DNA of 36,727 bases from Clostridia bacterium (GTDB lineage Bacteria > Bacillota > Clostridia > Saccharofermentanales > Saccharofermentanaceae), in contig JAKSRF010000011.1 in assembly GCA_024403755.1 (NCBI GenBank), positions 1 through 36,727 of the forward strand, given 5' to 3'. A program made the translations under genes and the position numbers. Under the pieces are notes generated by a model, which worked only from the letters and a program-made list of their open reading frames with translations, did not search any database and had not been told where the DNA came from. This document shows positions 25,283-34,244 of this stretch, piece after piece (positions within the stretch are counted from its first letter, which is position 1; each line of letters starts with the position of its first letter).

Positions 25283-26755
25283 ATGTCAGAACAACACGGA
25301 TTTGATATGTATGAAGCTAATTCTGCTATCATTAAGGTAATTGGTGTAGGCGGTGGCGGATGTAATGCCGTTGACAGAATGGTAAGTGAGTGTGTAGTAG
25401 GAATTGATTTTATTTCTATTAATACTGACAGCCAGGCTCTTGCACGTTCAAAGGAAAGATCTAGAGACAGCGTCACTACAATACAAATCGGTGAGAAAGC
25501 AACACGTGGTTTAGGTTGCGGTGCTGATCCGAGTATCGGTGAGAAATCAGCCGAGGAATCAAGAGAAGAGATTGCAAAAGCAATCGGAAATTGTGATTTG
25601 TTATTTATTACAGCCGGAATGGGCGGCGGTACCGGTACAGGAGCTGCTCCTGTTGTAGCACAGATTGCACAGGAGATGGGTATTCTTACTGTAGCTGTTG
25701 TTACAAGACCGTTTGGCTTTGAAGGTGTTAAGAGAGCTCAGAATGCCGAGAGAGGTATCAGAGAACTTGAGAAATATGTTGATTCCCTCGTTGTTGTAGC
25801 AAATGATAAGCTTCTTGAAGCAGTAGAGGATACAACAACAATTGAGGAGTCCTTCCTCCTTGCAGATAAGATTTTGAGAAGCGGTGTTGCAGGTATTTCT
25901 GATCTTATTGCTATTCCTGGACTTATTAACCTTGACCTTGCCGATGTAAGAAGAATCCTTACCAAGGCAGGAGTTTGTCATATGGGTACCGGTAAGGGCT
26001 CAGGTGAGGACAGAGCTGTTCAGGCGGTAAAGAGTGCCATTAATTCTCCGCTTCTTGATACAACAATTGACGGTGCTAAGGGCGTAATTATTAACTTTAC
26101 CGGTGGTAAAGATATGTCACTTCGTGAAATTGATAAAGCATCCGAGATTGTTCGTGAAGCTGCATCTGATGAAGCAGATATTATTGTCGGTGCTGTAGTA
26201 GATGATACGGTACAGGGCGAGATATTTATTACAATTATTGCTTCCGGCTTTGATAACAGTATTAATGCTTCTGCAAATCACAGAGCAAATACAACATTGT
26301 TGTCACGCAGCAGCAGTCCTATTACAAATAATAAACCTGAGGATAACAGAAATAATGTACAACAGAGAAATACATATTCTGCTCCTGTAAACACTGAGCC
26401 ACAGGCACAGCCGGGCTTTATGTTCGGTGATGAGTCTGTGAACAGACCTAATGCTCCTCGTGTTCCGCAGTATCAGAATCAGCAGCCGCAGGTTCAGCAG
26501 CAACCGGTAAATGTTCAGCCTCAGTATCAGCAGCAGGTAAATCCATATCAGCAGCAGGTACAGCAGCAACAGGTACAGCAGCCGGTTGTTACTTCAATTC
26601 CGCAGCAGCAGCCTGTTAATCCGCAGCCACAGAATCAGATGGGCGGAAGACCGCAGGTAAATGTAGCTCCACAGACAGCTCCGGTCGATAATCAGCGTAA
26701 GCCAAAGACACCTTGGATGCCTTTTTATCGTTCAAATAACAATGATGGTGAATAA
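25283..26755 (+). CDS. ftsZ: Cell division GTPase FtsZ
   Basis: FtsZ polymerises into the Z ring that positions the divisome. The GTPase core shows [24 protein letters not shown], the tubulin signature GGGTGTG (114-120), and the T7 loop [10 protein letters not shown] that completes the active site of the next subunit. I start it at the ATG at 25283 after GGAGGG; an in-frame TTG at 25268 lies upstream of that site. After about residue 320 there is a long linker, very Gln/Pro-rich from about 395 to 452 ([16 protein letters not shown]), then a conserved-type C-terminal peptide TPWMPFYRS, which would bind FtsA or SepF. The total of 490 residues is long for the family because of the linker. Confidence 0.98.
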   Translation: MSEQHGFDMYEANSAIIKVIGVGGGGCNAVDRMVSECVVGIDFISINTDSQALARSKERSRDSVTTIQIGEKATRGLGCGADPSIGEKSAEESREEIAKAIGNCDLLFITAGMGGGTGTGAAPVVAQIAQEMGILTVAVVTRPFGFEGVKRAQNAERGIRELEKYVDSLVVVANDKLLEAVEDTTTIEESFLLADKILRSGVAGISDLIAIPGLINLDLADVRRILTKAGVCHMGTGKGSGEDRAVQAVKSAINSPLLDTTIDGAKGVIINFTGGKDMSLREIDKASEIVREAASDEADIIVGAVVDDTVQGEIFITIIASGFDNSINASANHRANTTLLSRSSSPITNNKPEDNRNNVQQRNTYSAPVNTEPQAQPGFMFGDESVNRPNAPRVPQYQNQQPQVQQQPVNVQPQYQQQVNPYQQQVQQQQVQQPVVTSIPQQQPVNPQPQNQMGGRPQVNVAPQTAPVDNQRKPKTPWMPFYRSNNNDGE

Positions 26756-26791
26756 TATCAAAAATTTTGTAGTATAATAAGAGAGTGTTTT

Positions 26792-27250
26792 ATGCTTTGT
26801 ACTAAATGTGGATCAACAGAGGATAAGGTTATCGATACCAGAGTAGTTGATAACGGCAAATCAATACGCAGAAGACGTGAATGTTTAAACTGCAATAATC
26901 GATTTACCACAGTTGAGAAGATTGAAGGCCTTCAGTTGAGGGTTGTCAAGAAAGATGGAACTCATCAGGACTTCTCAAGAGAAAAACTGATGAATGGTTT
27001 GATGGCTGCATGCTCGAAGAGACCGGTATCTAATGACACTTTGGTTCAGATATTAAACGATATTGAATCTGCAATTCAGGCAAAACGTAATTTGGAAATG
27101 TCAACCGATGAGATTGGTGAGATAGTTATGGAACGTCTCCGTAAGATTGATAAGGTTGCTTATGTAAGATTTGCTTCTGTATACAGGGATTTTACTGATG
27201 TAGCTTTGTTTACAGAGGAAGTAGAAAGAATTAATAACAACGAGGGCTGA
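26792..27250 (+). CDS. nrdR: Transcriptional repressor NrdR
   Basis: NrdR represses ribonucleotide reductase genes in response to ATP/dATP. The 152-residue protein has the zinc ribbon with Cys3, Cys6, Cys31 and Cys34 and the segment DTRVVDNGKSIRRRRECLNC, then an ATP-cone domain (about 49-139, from VVKKDGTHQDFSREKLMNG to VAYVRFASVYRDF). Length is standard. It lies 36 nt after ftsZ; TATAAT near 26773 could be a -10 box but its -35 is poor. No spoIIGA, sigE or sigG gene lies between it and ftsZ. Confidence 0.96.
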   Translation: MLCTKCGSTEDKVIDTRVVDNGKSIRRRRECLNCNNRFTTVEKIEGLQLRVVKKDGTHQDFSREKLMNGLMAACSKRPVSNDTLVQILNDIESAIQAKRNLEMSTDEIGEIVMERLRKIDKVAYVRFASVYRDFTDVALFTEEVERINNNEG

Positions 27251-27254
27251 ACAG

Positions 27255-27974
27255 ATGAAGAAAGTTTTAATTGTTGATGACGATCCGAGTATTGTTGAAT
27301 TAGAGAAACTCTATTTTGAGAAAGAAGGCTATGCCGTATCGGTATGCATGGAAGGTGATAAGGCTGTAGCTACCTTTAATGTATCAAAGCCTGATTTGAT
27401 TATTCTTGATATCATGTTACCCGGAATGGACGGAAATGATATTATCAGAGAAGTTCGTAAAACTTCTAATATCCCTGTAATTATGGTTACTGCAAGAACC
27501 GATACTCTTGATAAGATAGTCGGTCTTGAATTGGGAGCAGATGATTATGTTCAGAAACCGTTTGAACCAAAGGAACTTCTTGCGAGAGCCAAAGCAGTAC
27601 TCAGAAGAAGTGATTCACAGCCGAGTGTCAGCGATACTTCTTCCGAGAGTTCTGAGAATACAAGTGATATAGTAGAGTATCCGGGTCTTGTTGTAGATAA
27701 GAATCGTTATGTAGTTACAGTTGACGGTAATGATATCTATATGCCTCCGAAGGAATTGGAATTGTTATTCTTCTTAGCATCTAATCCTAACAGAGTATTT
27801 AACAGAGAGCAGCTTCTTGAGAATGTTTGGGGTTATGAGAATTTCGTAGAATCCAGAACAGTTGATGTTCATGTTAAACGTATTCGTGAGAAGATTGAGA
27901 CTCCGGAGCATATGAATCATTGGATGATTAAAACTATTTGGAGTGTGGGATATAAGTTCGAATCCAAGCAGTAA
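27255..27974 (+). CDS. OmpR/PhoB-type response regulator
   Basis: This is a two-component response regulator that binds DNA when phosphorylated. The receiver domain (1 to about 120) has the acidic pocket D8-D9-D10, phosphoacceptor Asp52 in LIILDIMLPGMDG, the conserved Thr/Ser in IMVTAR, and Lys in DDYVQKPFEPKEL. A Ser-rich linker (PSVSDTSSESSENTSD) leads to a winged-helix domain with ELLFFLASNPNRVFNREQLL and SRTVDVHVKRIREKI. The histidine kinase follows 93 nt later, separated by a hairpin. What it controls cannot be read from the sequence. GAGGG at the end of nrdR serves as ribosome binding site, so it is likely cotranscribed with nrdR. Confidence 0.95.
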   Translation: MKKVLIVDDDPSIVELEKLYFEKEGYAVSVCMEGDKAVATFNVSKPDLIILDIMLPGMDGNDIIREVRKTSNIPVIMVTARTDTLDKIVGLELGADDYVQKPFEPKELLARAKAVLRRSDSQPSVSDTSSESSENTSDIVEYPGLVVDKNRYVVTVDGNDIYMPPKELELLFFLASNPNRVFNREQLLENVWGYENFVESRTVDVHVKRIREKIETPEHMNHWMIKTIWSVGYKFESKQ

Positions 27975-28002
27975 TTTATTTGCATAAAAGTTGTTTCGAG
28001 TA

Positions 28003-28029
28003 TATGGCGGGGTTACCCGCCGTAGCTTT
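28003..28029 (+). terminator. GC-rich hairpin between response regulator and kinase
   Basis: GGCGGG (28006-28011), loop GTTA, and CCCGCC (28016-28021) form a perfect stem that can be extended by three more pairs, followed by GCTTTTTA. It is the most GC-rich spot in its surroundings. It resembles an intrinsic terminator with a short T tract and would reduce kinase expression relative to the regulator. Confidence 0.55.
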
Positions 28030-28067
28030 TTATACTATTTTATTCAGAAAGCAGTTGGTATATCAGT

Positions 28068-29561
28068 ATGTCTAGTGGAAGTCGCAGAGTATCGGCAAGT
28101 TTTACTTTCTTTATTAATATAGTTCTTATAATAAGTACAGTAGTAAGTTTTGCTGTGCTTATTTTTCTTTCATTCGAAAATTTGAAAAACAGATATATTA
28201 ATGAAGTAGTTGCTATTACGGAAATTCATTCAAACGGAACCGCCAATTCAATTAATTTTATGTTGAAAAGCACCGGAATTTCTACAGAGGATAATGATTA
28301 TACAGAGACTGTTTTTACTGTTATGAATACACAAAACGGTGCTTCCGGCTGTAACTTGTTTCTTATTGATTCTGATACTAAGGAAATTGTACATGTGACC
28401 AAGTATTCGCCTGAAACATTTTTGTTGGATGAGGGTTTTCTCAAAACAAATATTGGAGCGCTGAAAGACGGATACAGTGAAGGTTTGATTTCGGGGAATA
28501 GTATTTTGGCAATATCTTGTTCTTCTGTTGAAAACATGAATTACTATTTGGTAGCTGCAAAATGCCAGAGTAATGAACTGATGATAGAAGAGTTTAAGTC
28601 AATTATTTTGTATCCTTGGTTTATTGCGGTAGTGCTTTCTATAGTGTTATGTTTGTTCTTTATCCGACTAAGTACAAGACCTATAAGAGAAATGTCGAGG
28701 GTAATCAACAAGGTTGCCGTAGGTGACTATTCTGTTCGTGTCAGTAAGAAATTTACAAATGATAATGAGTTTGCAAATGATTCATTATCTTCGGATTTAT
28801 CGGATATGGCTCGAACGATAAATTATATGATTGATATACTTGAGAATCAGGAACATGATCGTAATATTTTTATTTCGAGTGTTGCTCACGATATAAGAAC
28901 GCCTTTGACATCGATAAACGGTTTTGTTACGGCAATGATTGACGGAATTATTCCGGAAGAGATGTATGTTAAGTATTTCGATATGATTAAGCACGAGGTT
29001 GAACGAATCAGAACACTCGTTAATTCCATGACAGAGGCATCTTCTTTGTCTCATGTTGAAGCAAGTTCCATGGAAGTGTTCAGCTTCAGAGATATGGTAA
29101 ATGACATAGTGGACGGTTTGGAACCTCAGTTGAACAGCAAATATATTTTGGTAGTTAAGGGGTATGACGATGCGGATTCATTTGACGCATACGGTGATGC
29201 GCACCTCTTATCGCGTGTGTTGTACAATATCGTTTCAAACGCAATAAAATTCACTCCTAACGGCGGAAAGATTAAGATTAGTGCTTACAGAGACAATAAA
29301 GCAGGTAAGCTTCGTATTTCTGTTGAAGATTCCGGACCGGGCGTGCCTGAAGATAAGAGAGCACGAGTTTTCGAGAGCTTTTATAAGCTTGATTCTTCGC
29401 GTAAACAGGAAGGATTCGGATTGGGACTTTATATTTGTAAGCAGATTCTTGTAGGTCACGGTCAGAGTATTTATCTTGATGAGAGCGATTCTTTAGGGGG
29501 AGCAAGCTTCAGATTTACTTTTGCTCTTCCACGTGAAGAAATTGCAAGAGGTAAGCAGTAA
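28068..29561 (+). CDS. Sensor histidine kinase
   Basis: The partner kinase of the preceding regulator. Its 497 residues comprise a first membrane helix (about 12-35), an extracytoplasmic sensor region of about 140 residues without a recognisable ligand domain, a second helix (about 177-200, PWFIAVVLSIVLCLFFI), a HAMP domain, the dimerisation domain with phosphoacceptor His274 in SVAHDIRTPLTSINGF, and the ATPase domain with NIVSNAIKFTPNGGKI (N box), VEDSGPGVPEDKRARVFE (G1 box) and GFGLGLYICKQI (G2 box). I see no strong ribosome binding site before the ATG. The next gene, nth, starts directly after its stop codon, so nth depends on this transcript. Confidence 0.95.
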   Translation: MSSGSRRVSASFTFFINIVLIISTVVSFAVLIFLSFENLKNRYINEVVAITEIHSNGTANSINFMLKSTGISTEDNDYTETVFTVMNTQNGASGCNLFLIDSDTKEIVHVTKYSPETFLLDEGFLKTNIGALKDGYSEGLISGNSILAISCSSVENMNYYLVAAKCQSNELMIEEFKSIILYPWFIAVVLSIVLCLFFIRLSTRPIREMSRVINKVAVGDYSVRVSKKFTNDNEFANDSLSSDLSDMARTINYMIDILENQEHDRNIFISSVAHDIRTPLTSINGFVTAMIDGIIPEEMYVKYFDMIKHEVERIRTLVNSMTEASSLSHVEASSMEVFSFRDMVNDIVDGLEPQLNSKYILVVKGYDDADSFDAYGDAHLLSRVLYNIVSNAIKFTPNGGKIKISAYRDNKAGKLRISVEDSGPGVPEDKRARVFESFYKLDSSRKQEGFGLGLYICKQILVGHGQSIYLDESDSLGGASFRFTFALPREEIARGKQ

Positions 29562-30179
29562 ATGAGTTCTGCCGCTGAAGTATGGTCTGTTCTGGAAAAA
29601 TCCTTTGGTGATGCCAAATGTTCACTAATTAAGGATACTCCGTATCGTCTTGCTGTTCGCGGAATTCTCTCGGCGCAGTGTACAGATAAACGTGTTAATT
29701 TCGAGACAGAAAAGATTTTCCGTGAATATCCCGATCCCGTTGATATTTACAAGATGGATTTTGTATTTCTCGAAAATCTGATAAAACCGTGCGGCTTATC
29801 TAAAATGAAAGCTAAATCAATTAAAGAATTTACCGCATACTATATGGAAGTTTGGAATGAACAGATTCCGCGTGATACGGATGAACTTATGCGAGTAAGC
29901 GGTATCGGCCGTAAAATAGCCAATTTGATTGTCGGTGAAGTATACGGGATACAGAGAATTGTTGTAGATACACATCTGAAACGAGTAGCTTATCGTATCG
30001 GATTGACCGATGAGACAGATCCGTTAAAGGTTGAGAAAGATTTAAACAACATTTTCGAAGAGAATCAGAGAATCGATTTGGGGCACAGAATGATAGCACT
30101 CGGACGAGCTTATTGTAAAGCAGGGAAACCATCCTGCAGTGAATGTCCGATGTCTTTGGTATGCAGCAAAAGAATCTGA
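29562..30179 (+). CDS. nth: Endonuclease III (DNA glycosylase/AP lyase)
   Basis: Nth removes oxidised pyrimidines from DNA and cuts the abasic site. The 205-residue protein has the helix-hairpin-helix segment VSGIGRKIANLIVG with catalytic Lys118, then VVDTHLKRVAYRIGL with catalytic Asp136; their spacing of 18 equals that of K120 and D138 in Escherichia coli. The C-terminus carries the iron-sulfur motif C-x6-C-x2-C-x5-C (YCKAGKPSCSECPMSLVC). Early segments ILSAQCTDKRVN and GLSKMKAKSIKEF are also typical. The start ATG directly follows the kinase stop (TAAATG). Confidence 0.97.
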   Translation: MSSAAEVWSVLEKSFGDAKCSLIKDTPYRLAVRGILSAQCTDKRVNFETEKIFREYPDPVDIYKMDFVFLENLIKPCGLSKMKAKSIKEFTAYYMEVWNEQIPRDTDELMRVSGIGRKIANLIVGEVYGIQRIVVDTHLKRVAYRIGLTDETDPLKVEKDLNNIFEENQRIDLGHRMIALGRAYCKAGKPSCSECPMSLVCSKRI

Positions 30180-30189
30180 TTACAGCATA

Positions 30190-30218
30190 TTGCTAACATT
30201 AGTCGGTTATGTTATATT
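30190..30218 (+). promoter_or_regulatory. Candidate promoter of recG
   Basis: TTGCTA (30190-30195) and TATATT (30213-30218) are spaced 17 nt in the 84-nt gap between nth and recG. The recG start codon lies about 46 nt beyond the -10 box with AAGGAT in front of it. Confidence 0.5.
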
Positions 30219-30263
30219 AACACTAAAAGAACGATTGTTTGTAAAAAATAAGGATAGTATGAT

Positions 30264-32477
30264 ATGCCCACAGTTAAATTAGACAGTCCGGTTAATCTGT
30301 TATATGGTATAGGCCCGGAAGCTGAACGTAAGCTCAACAGTCTTGGCGTGTTTACAATATATGATTTAATAACATATCTTCCGTGGCGTTATAACGACTG
30401 GTCTGAAATTGTGCAATTGGGGAACTATTCGGATAATACTGATATCTCATTTATTGCTGTAATTGCTACTGAACCGAGAAGAGCAGGCTTTAAGAGGACA
30501 TCGCCTGTGATTTTCAGGTTGTCTGACGGTGGCGGAAGTATAGAAGCAGTTTTCTTTAACAGCCCTTATATTCTTAATCAATATAAGCGGGGTGACAGAT
30601 GTTTCTGCCATGGAACCATACGCTTTTTTAACGGCAAATTTCAACTTAATAATCCTTCAATTGAGAAGATAAGCGAAGAAGGTACGATTAAAGGAAACTT
30701 AATTCGTCCTGTATATCATCTTACTAACGGTATAACATCCAATCAAATAGCAAAATGGGTAAAGACTGCATTGTCGCTGATTGGCAATCAACTTTTAAAT
30801 GTAATCCCGGATTCGATTGCATCCGAGTCAAATTTGCCGAATGAGGAAGAAGCATATAGAATGGTTCATTTCCCGGGCAGTATGGAGGAAGCTGCGAGAG
30901 GATTATTGCGTCTGAAATATGATGAATTGATTCTTCTCGGAATAGGAATAAAAAGACTTAATGCCGTTCAGAAATTAAAGCAGGCTCCGGTAATAATTGA
31001 TGCTGCTAAGTTGAGTGGTAATGCCGAGATGAACGATAAGTGGAATTTGATTCGCAAGAATCTTGGATTTGAACTTACCGATGATCAGAAGAAAGCTATT
31101 AAGGATATTCAGTCAGACTTAATGCAGTCATCTCCGATGAACAGGCTTGTCCAGGGAGATGTAGGCTCAGGCAAAACGGCAGTTGCCCTTCTTGTAATGG
31201 GCATGACTGCACTTATGGGACACCAGTCGGTGCTTTTGGCGCCGACTTCGGTTCTTGCAAGTCAGCATTATGCAGAAGCGTTGAAGCTTCTTGAGGGTAC
31301 AGGTATAAGAGCAGAATTACTCATAGGTAAAACTGCTGCATCTGAGAAACGCAGAATTAAGGCTGGAATTGCATCCGGAGAAGTGATGATGGTGATTGGA
31401 ACACATGCTGTTCTTACAGATGATATCGTTTTTAATAAATTGTCTCTGGTAATAACAGATGAACAGCATCGCTTCGGAGTTCAGCAAAGAGAGAAATTGC
31501 TTACGGGTAACGGCGAAGCTAACAGTATTCACAGCCTTGTAATGACTGCAACTCCGATACCTAGAACACTTGGGATGTGTGTGTACGGTGATATGGACAC
31601 ATCAATAATTCGTCAGAAACCTGCCGGAAGAATGAGAATAATTACTTCAACCGTAGATCAGCGCGATGATAAATCAATTATGTTTTTTATTCGTGAGAAA
31701 CTCGAGAATAATGAACAAATATATATTGTGTGCTCACGTGTGGACAGTGAGGACAAGAATGAGAAAGTCAGATTTGACGGATATAATGATTCAGATGCAT
31801 ATTCGTTAGGCGGATATTATGAAGATGGTTATCTTTATTCTGATGATATACAGGATGAAAACAATGAACAATATGTGCCGGTGGGCGTTAAACAAATGTA
31901 CGAGAAGCTGAGTCTTTATGGTATTACAGATAAGTATACTACCGCCGTTTTATACGGTTCCATGAAAGAGAACGAGAAGCTCAGCCTGATGGAACGATAT
32001 ATTAACGGTGACATTAAAATATTGATTTCTACAACTGTTATTGAGGTAGGAGTCAATAATCCTAATGCAACGATAATGATGATAATGGATGCAGATCGTT
32101 ACGGTTTGTCAACACTTCATCAGTTGAGAGGCAGAGTGGGTCGCGGTAAAAAACAGTCCTATTGCGTTCTTGCCAATATGGATGTAGGAAGACAGGCACG
32201 AGAGCGCTTAAATTTTATGTGTGATACCGAAGACGGATTTGAACTTGCCGAGAAGGATCTTGAACTCAGAGGACCGGGAGATTTCTTCGGAACTAAGCAG
32301 CATGGTATTCCTGAGTTAAGAGCTGCCAATCTGTTTACGGATTCTGAATTGGCCTCACGAGTATGCGAGGCGGTAAGCAGAATCGTTGAGAATGAATCAG
32401 ATGAGGCTGAAAGGTTATCGCATAATATTGATATAATGTTTAAATATCGATTTGGTGATAAAATGAGTACACTTTAA
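30264..32477 (+). CDS. recG: ATP-dependent DNA helicase RecG
   Basis: RecG remodels stalled replication forks and Holliday junctions. The 737-residue protein starts with the wedge/OB part (VNLLYGIGPEAERKLNSLGV, LITYLPWRYNDWS), followed by the helicase core: RLVQGDVGSGKTAVA (Walker A, 298-305), LAPTSVLASQHY, D399-E-Q-H402 in ITDEQHRFGVQQR, MTATPIPRTLGM, STTVIEVGVNNPNAT and HQLRGRVGRGKKQSYC. FGTKQHGIPELRAA lies near the end as expected. The family is usually about 680-700 residues; the extra length includes an acidic, Tyr-rich insert near 493-540 (GYYEDGYLYSDDIQDENN) after the strand that ends in IYIVCSRV. Confidence 0.97.
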   Translation: MPTVKLDSPVNLLYGIGPEAERKLNSLGVFTIYDLITYLPWRYNDWSEIVQLGNYSDNTDISFIAVIATEPRRAGFKRTSPVIFRLSDGGGSIEAVFFNSPYILNQYKRGDRCFCHGTIRFFNGKFQLNNPSIEKISEEGTIKGNLIRPVYHLTNGITSNQIAKWVKTALSLIGNQLLNVIPDSIASESNLPNEEEAYRMVHFPGSMEEAARGLLRLKYDELILLGIGIKRLNAVQKLKQAPVIIDAAKLSGNAEMNDKWNLIRKNLGFELTDDQKKAIKDIQSDLMQSSPMNRLVQGDVGSGKTAVALLVMGMTALMGHQSVLLAPTSVLASQHYAEALKLLEGTGIRAELLIGKTAASEKRRIKAGIASGEVMMVIGTHAVLTDDIVFNKLSLVITDEQHRFGVQQREKLLTGNGEANSIHSLVMTATPIPRTLGMCVYGDMDTSIIRQKPAGRMRIITSTVDQRDDKSIMFFIREKLENNEQIYIVCSRVDSEDKNEKVRFDGYNDSDAYSLGGYYEDGYLYSDDIQDENNEQYVPVGVKQMYEKLSLYGITDKYTTAVLYGSMKENEKLSLMERYINGDIKILISTTVIEVGVNNPNATIMMIMDADRYGLSTLHQLRGRVGRGKKQSYCVLANMDVGRQARERLNFMCDTEDGFELAEKDLELRGPGDFFGTKQHGIPELRAANLFTDSELASRVCEAVSRIVENESDEAERLSHNIDIMFKYRFGDKMSTL

Positions 32478-32497
32478 TTATAGTTTATGGAGGAATT

Positions 32498-33106
32498 ATG
32501 CCAAGAGTAGTGAGCGGACAATTCAGAGGAACGATACTGAATGCACCTAAAGGTGATAAAACACGACCGACAACCGATAAGGTTAAGGAAGCATTGTTCT
32601 CCATGATACAAAACAAACTTTATGACATTGATTTTCTTGATTTGTTTTCGGGTTCGGGACAAATAGGAATAGAGGCAGTGAGTCGCGGAGCAGCAAGTGC
32701 GGTACTGGTAGATAAAGCAGGTGACAGTATAGCTGTAATTAAGCAAAATCTGGAGAAACTTCACTTTACAGAACAGAGAAGAAAAGGTGAATTCACCTTA
32801 GAAAATCATGGTGACGACTGCAAAATAACGGTAATGAAGGATTCAATCGTTGCTGCTATGACAAAGCTCGGCAATGAAGGAAAGCAATTTGACATGATAT
32901 TTATGGATCCGCCGTATAAGGTGGCGGCTGAACAGGTTAATGAGGTTGCAAAAGCAATAAATGAGTATAATTTACTCAAAAAAGACGGGATTTTGATTGT
33001 TGAACATGCCAATGACACAGATTTAAACAAAGATGTAATAAATCTGAAATTTAATCGTTCTTGTAGTTATGGGTTGTCAGTGATAACATTCTTTTGTAGT
33101 TTATAG
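32498..33106 (+). CDS. rsmD: 16S rRNA (guanine-966-N2)-methyltransferase RsmD
   Basis: RsmD methylates N2 of G966 in 16S rRNA. The protein begins MPRVVSGQFRGTILNAPKGD and TRPTTDKVKEALFSMI, both family hallmarks, followed by the SAM-binding motif LDLFSGSGQIGIEAVSRGA and the catalytic MIFMDPPYK. IVEHAN occurs near the end as usual. At 202 residues it is slightly longer than average, with an extra charged stretch (QRRKGEFTLENHGDD). GGAGGAA precedes the ATG. It stands between recG and coaD, the usual order in Firmicutes. Confidence 0.95.
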   Translation: MPRVVSGQFRGTILNAPKGDKTRPTTDKVKEALFSMIQNKLYDIDFLDLFSGSGQIGIEAVSRGAASAVLVDKAGDSIAVIKQNLEKLHFTEQRRKGEFTLENHGDDCKITVMKDSIVAAMTKLGNEGKQFDMIFMDPPYKVAAEQVNEVAKAINEYNLLKKDGILIVEHANDTDLNKDVINLKFNRSCSYGLSVITFFCSL

Positions 33107-33130
33107 TATTTGTTATTTAGGAGAGGACTT

Positions 33131-33619
33131 TTGAAAGTATTTTTGTTTCCGGGCAGTTTTGATCCGTTTACGTCAGGACATCGTGATATTGCAAAACGTG
33201 CATCCAAGATGTGTGATAAGCTTGTTGTTGCAATTATGCATAATGATGTCAAGCATCCGTTCTTTACTGTTGAAGAGCGTGTAGAGATGGCTCGTAAATC
33301 TCTTGAGAAGTATGATAATATTGAGGTAATTGCAAAAGACGGGTTACTTGTGGATCTCTTTAGAGAACTGAATTGTTCGTCAGTTGTAAGAGGAATTAGA
33401 TCGGAATCTGATTTTCGTTATGAAACGGAAATGTTTGCAGCTAACAGATTGCTTGAAAGTACTTATGATGTAGTATTATTACCGTGTAGGGCTGATTTGT
33501 CTTTTACCAGTTCTTCGATTGTAAGAGAAGTCGGTCATTACGGCGGAGATATATCTAAAATGGTGCCGAGTGAGATACACGATTTTGTAGCCACGTCACT
33601 TAAGAAAGGAAGGACTTAA
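33131..33619 (+). CDS. coaD: Phosphopantetheine adenylyltransferase CoaD
   Basis: CoaD transfers AMP to 4'-phosphopantetheine in coenzyme A synthesis. The sequence has the nucleotidyltransferase signature KVFLFPGSFDPFTSGHRDIA (TSGH being the T/HxGH site), VVRGIRSESDFRYE, and FTSSSIVREVGHYGGDI, the ISSS-type motif. The best start is the TTG at 33131, 5-8 nt after AGGAGAGG (33119-33126); that gives 162 residues, the family length. An upstream in-frame TTG at 33110 would add seven residues across the ribosome binding site. The coiled-coil gene follows after 2 nt. Confidence 0.95.
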   Translation: MKVFLFPGSFDPFTSGHRDIAKRASKMCDKLVVAIMHNDVKHPFFTVEERVEMARKSLEKYDNIEVIAKDGLLVDLFRELNCSSVVRGIRSESDFRYETEMFAANRLLESTYDVVLLPCRADLSFTSSSIVREVGHYGGDISKMVPSEIHDFVATSLKKGRT

Positions 33620-33621
33620 TA

Positions 33622-34095
33622 ATGGATGGTCAGAGATACAATCCTATAGCACACATTGATGAGATTATACAGATGATTGAGAACGGAAGTACTCTTCCGT
33701 TTACAACAATGGTACGCGTCGATCAGGAGGTAATTATCGGAGAACTGAAATATCTCAGAGACAGTCTCCCGAAGGAAATCGAGGAGGCCAATAAGATTGT
33801 AGCCGAAGGTACTCATCTCATTGATGTAGCCCGTAAGAATGCTGCAAATATGGCTGATAAAGCTGATATTGCCTATAAGAATAAAGTAAATGAACATTCA
33901 ATTACAAAGGGCGCTCAGGAAGAGGCGAGAAGAATTCAGGCAGAGGCACAGGCTTTCTATGATGAGACTTGCCGTAATGCAGATCGCTATGTAAAAGATC
34001 AGCTTGAGCGCGTTAACAATTCTATAGCAAAGTGTGCTACCGAGATATCGATGAATCTTAAGGAAGTTGAATCAAGACTTAAGGATGATATGTAA
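33622..34095 (+). CDS. Coiled-coil protein, function unknown
   Basis: The 157-residue soluble protein is almost wholly helical and highly charged. It opens with YNPIAHIDEIIQMIENGSTL, continues with LKYLRDSLPKEIEEANKIVA, and has a long Ala/Glu/Lys-rich stretch from about 55 to 150 (QEEARRIQAEAQAFYDE) that predicts coiled coil. This pattern resembles DivIVA-like or V-type ATPase subunit E/H-like helical proteins, and similar genes often follow coaD in Lachnospiraceae as I recall, but no function is established. GGAAGG lies before the ATG, and the gene is probably cotranscribed with coaD. A strong terminator follows. Confidence 0.8.
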   Translation: MDGQRYNPIAHIDEIIQMIENGSTLPFTTMVRVDQEVIIGELKYLRDSLPKEIEEANKIVAEGTHLIDVARKNAANMADKADIAYKNKVNEHSITKGAQEEARRIQAEAQAFYDETCRNADRYVKDQLERVNNSIAKCATEISMNLKEVESRLKDDM

Positions 34096-34125
34096 TATTT
34101 TATATGAAATGTTAAGGTAATTTGG

Positions 34126-34175
34126 GAGGGACTGTCTCAAAAGTGATTGATTCACAGAGACAGTCCCTCTTTGTG
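34126..34175 (+). terminator. Strong terminator after the coaD operon
   Basis: GAGGGACTGTCTC (34126-34138) and GAGACAGTCCCTC (34157-34169) form a perfect 13-bp stem around an 18-nt loop, followed by TTTGTGT. The core GAGACAGTCCC resembles the insertion sequence end near 36636. An in-frame start upstream of the next gene would have to be translated through this hairpin, so it is rejected. Confidence 0.85.
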
Positions 34176-34244
34176 TATAATATTAATACTGTTTGTAAAA
34201 ATGAAGTAAGATTCGGAAGGAAAAATAGAGAAGAGAGATTCAGA

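Noticed and set aside
26467..26640. Repeat array or CRISPR-like structure in ftsZ
   Set aside because: The repetition is codon-level CAG/CAA coding for the Gln-rich linker; there are no regular spacers.
34122..34244. N-terminal extension of the TSUP permease
   Set aside because: It would translate the 13-bp terminator hairpin and has no homology-like features; the ATG at 34245 begins directly before the first membrane helix.
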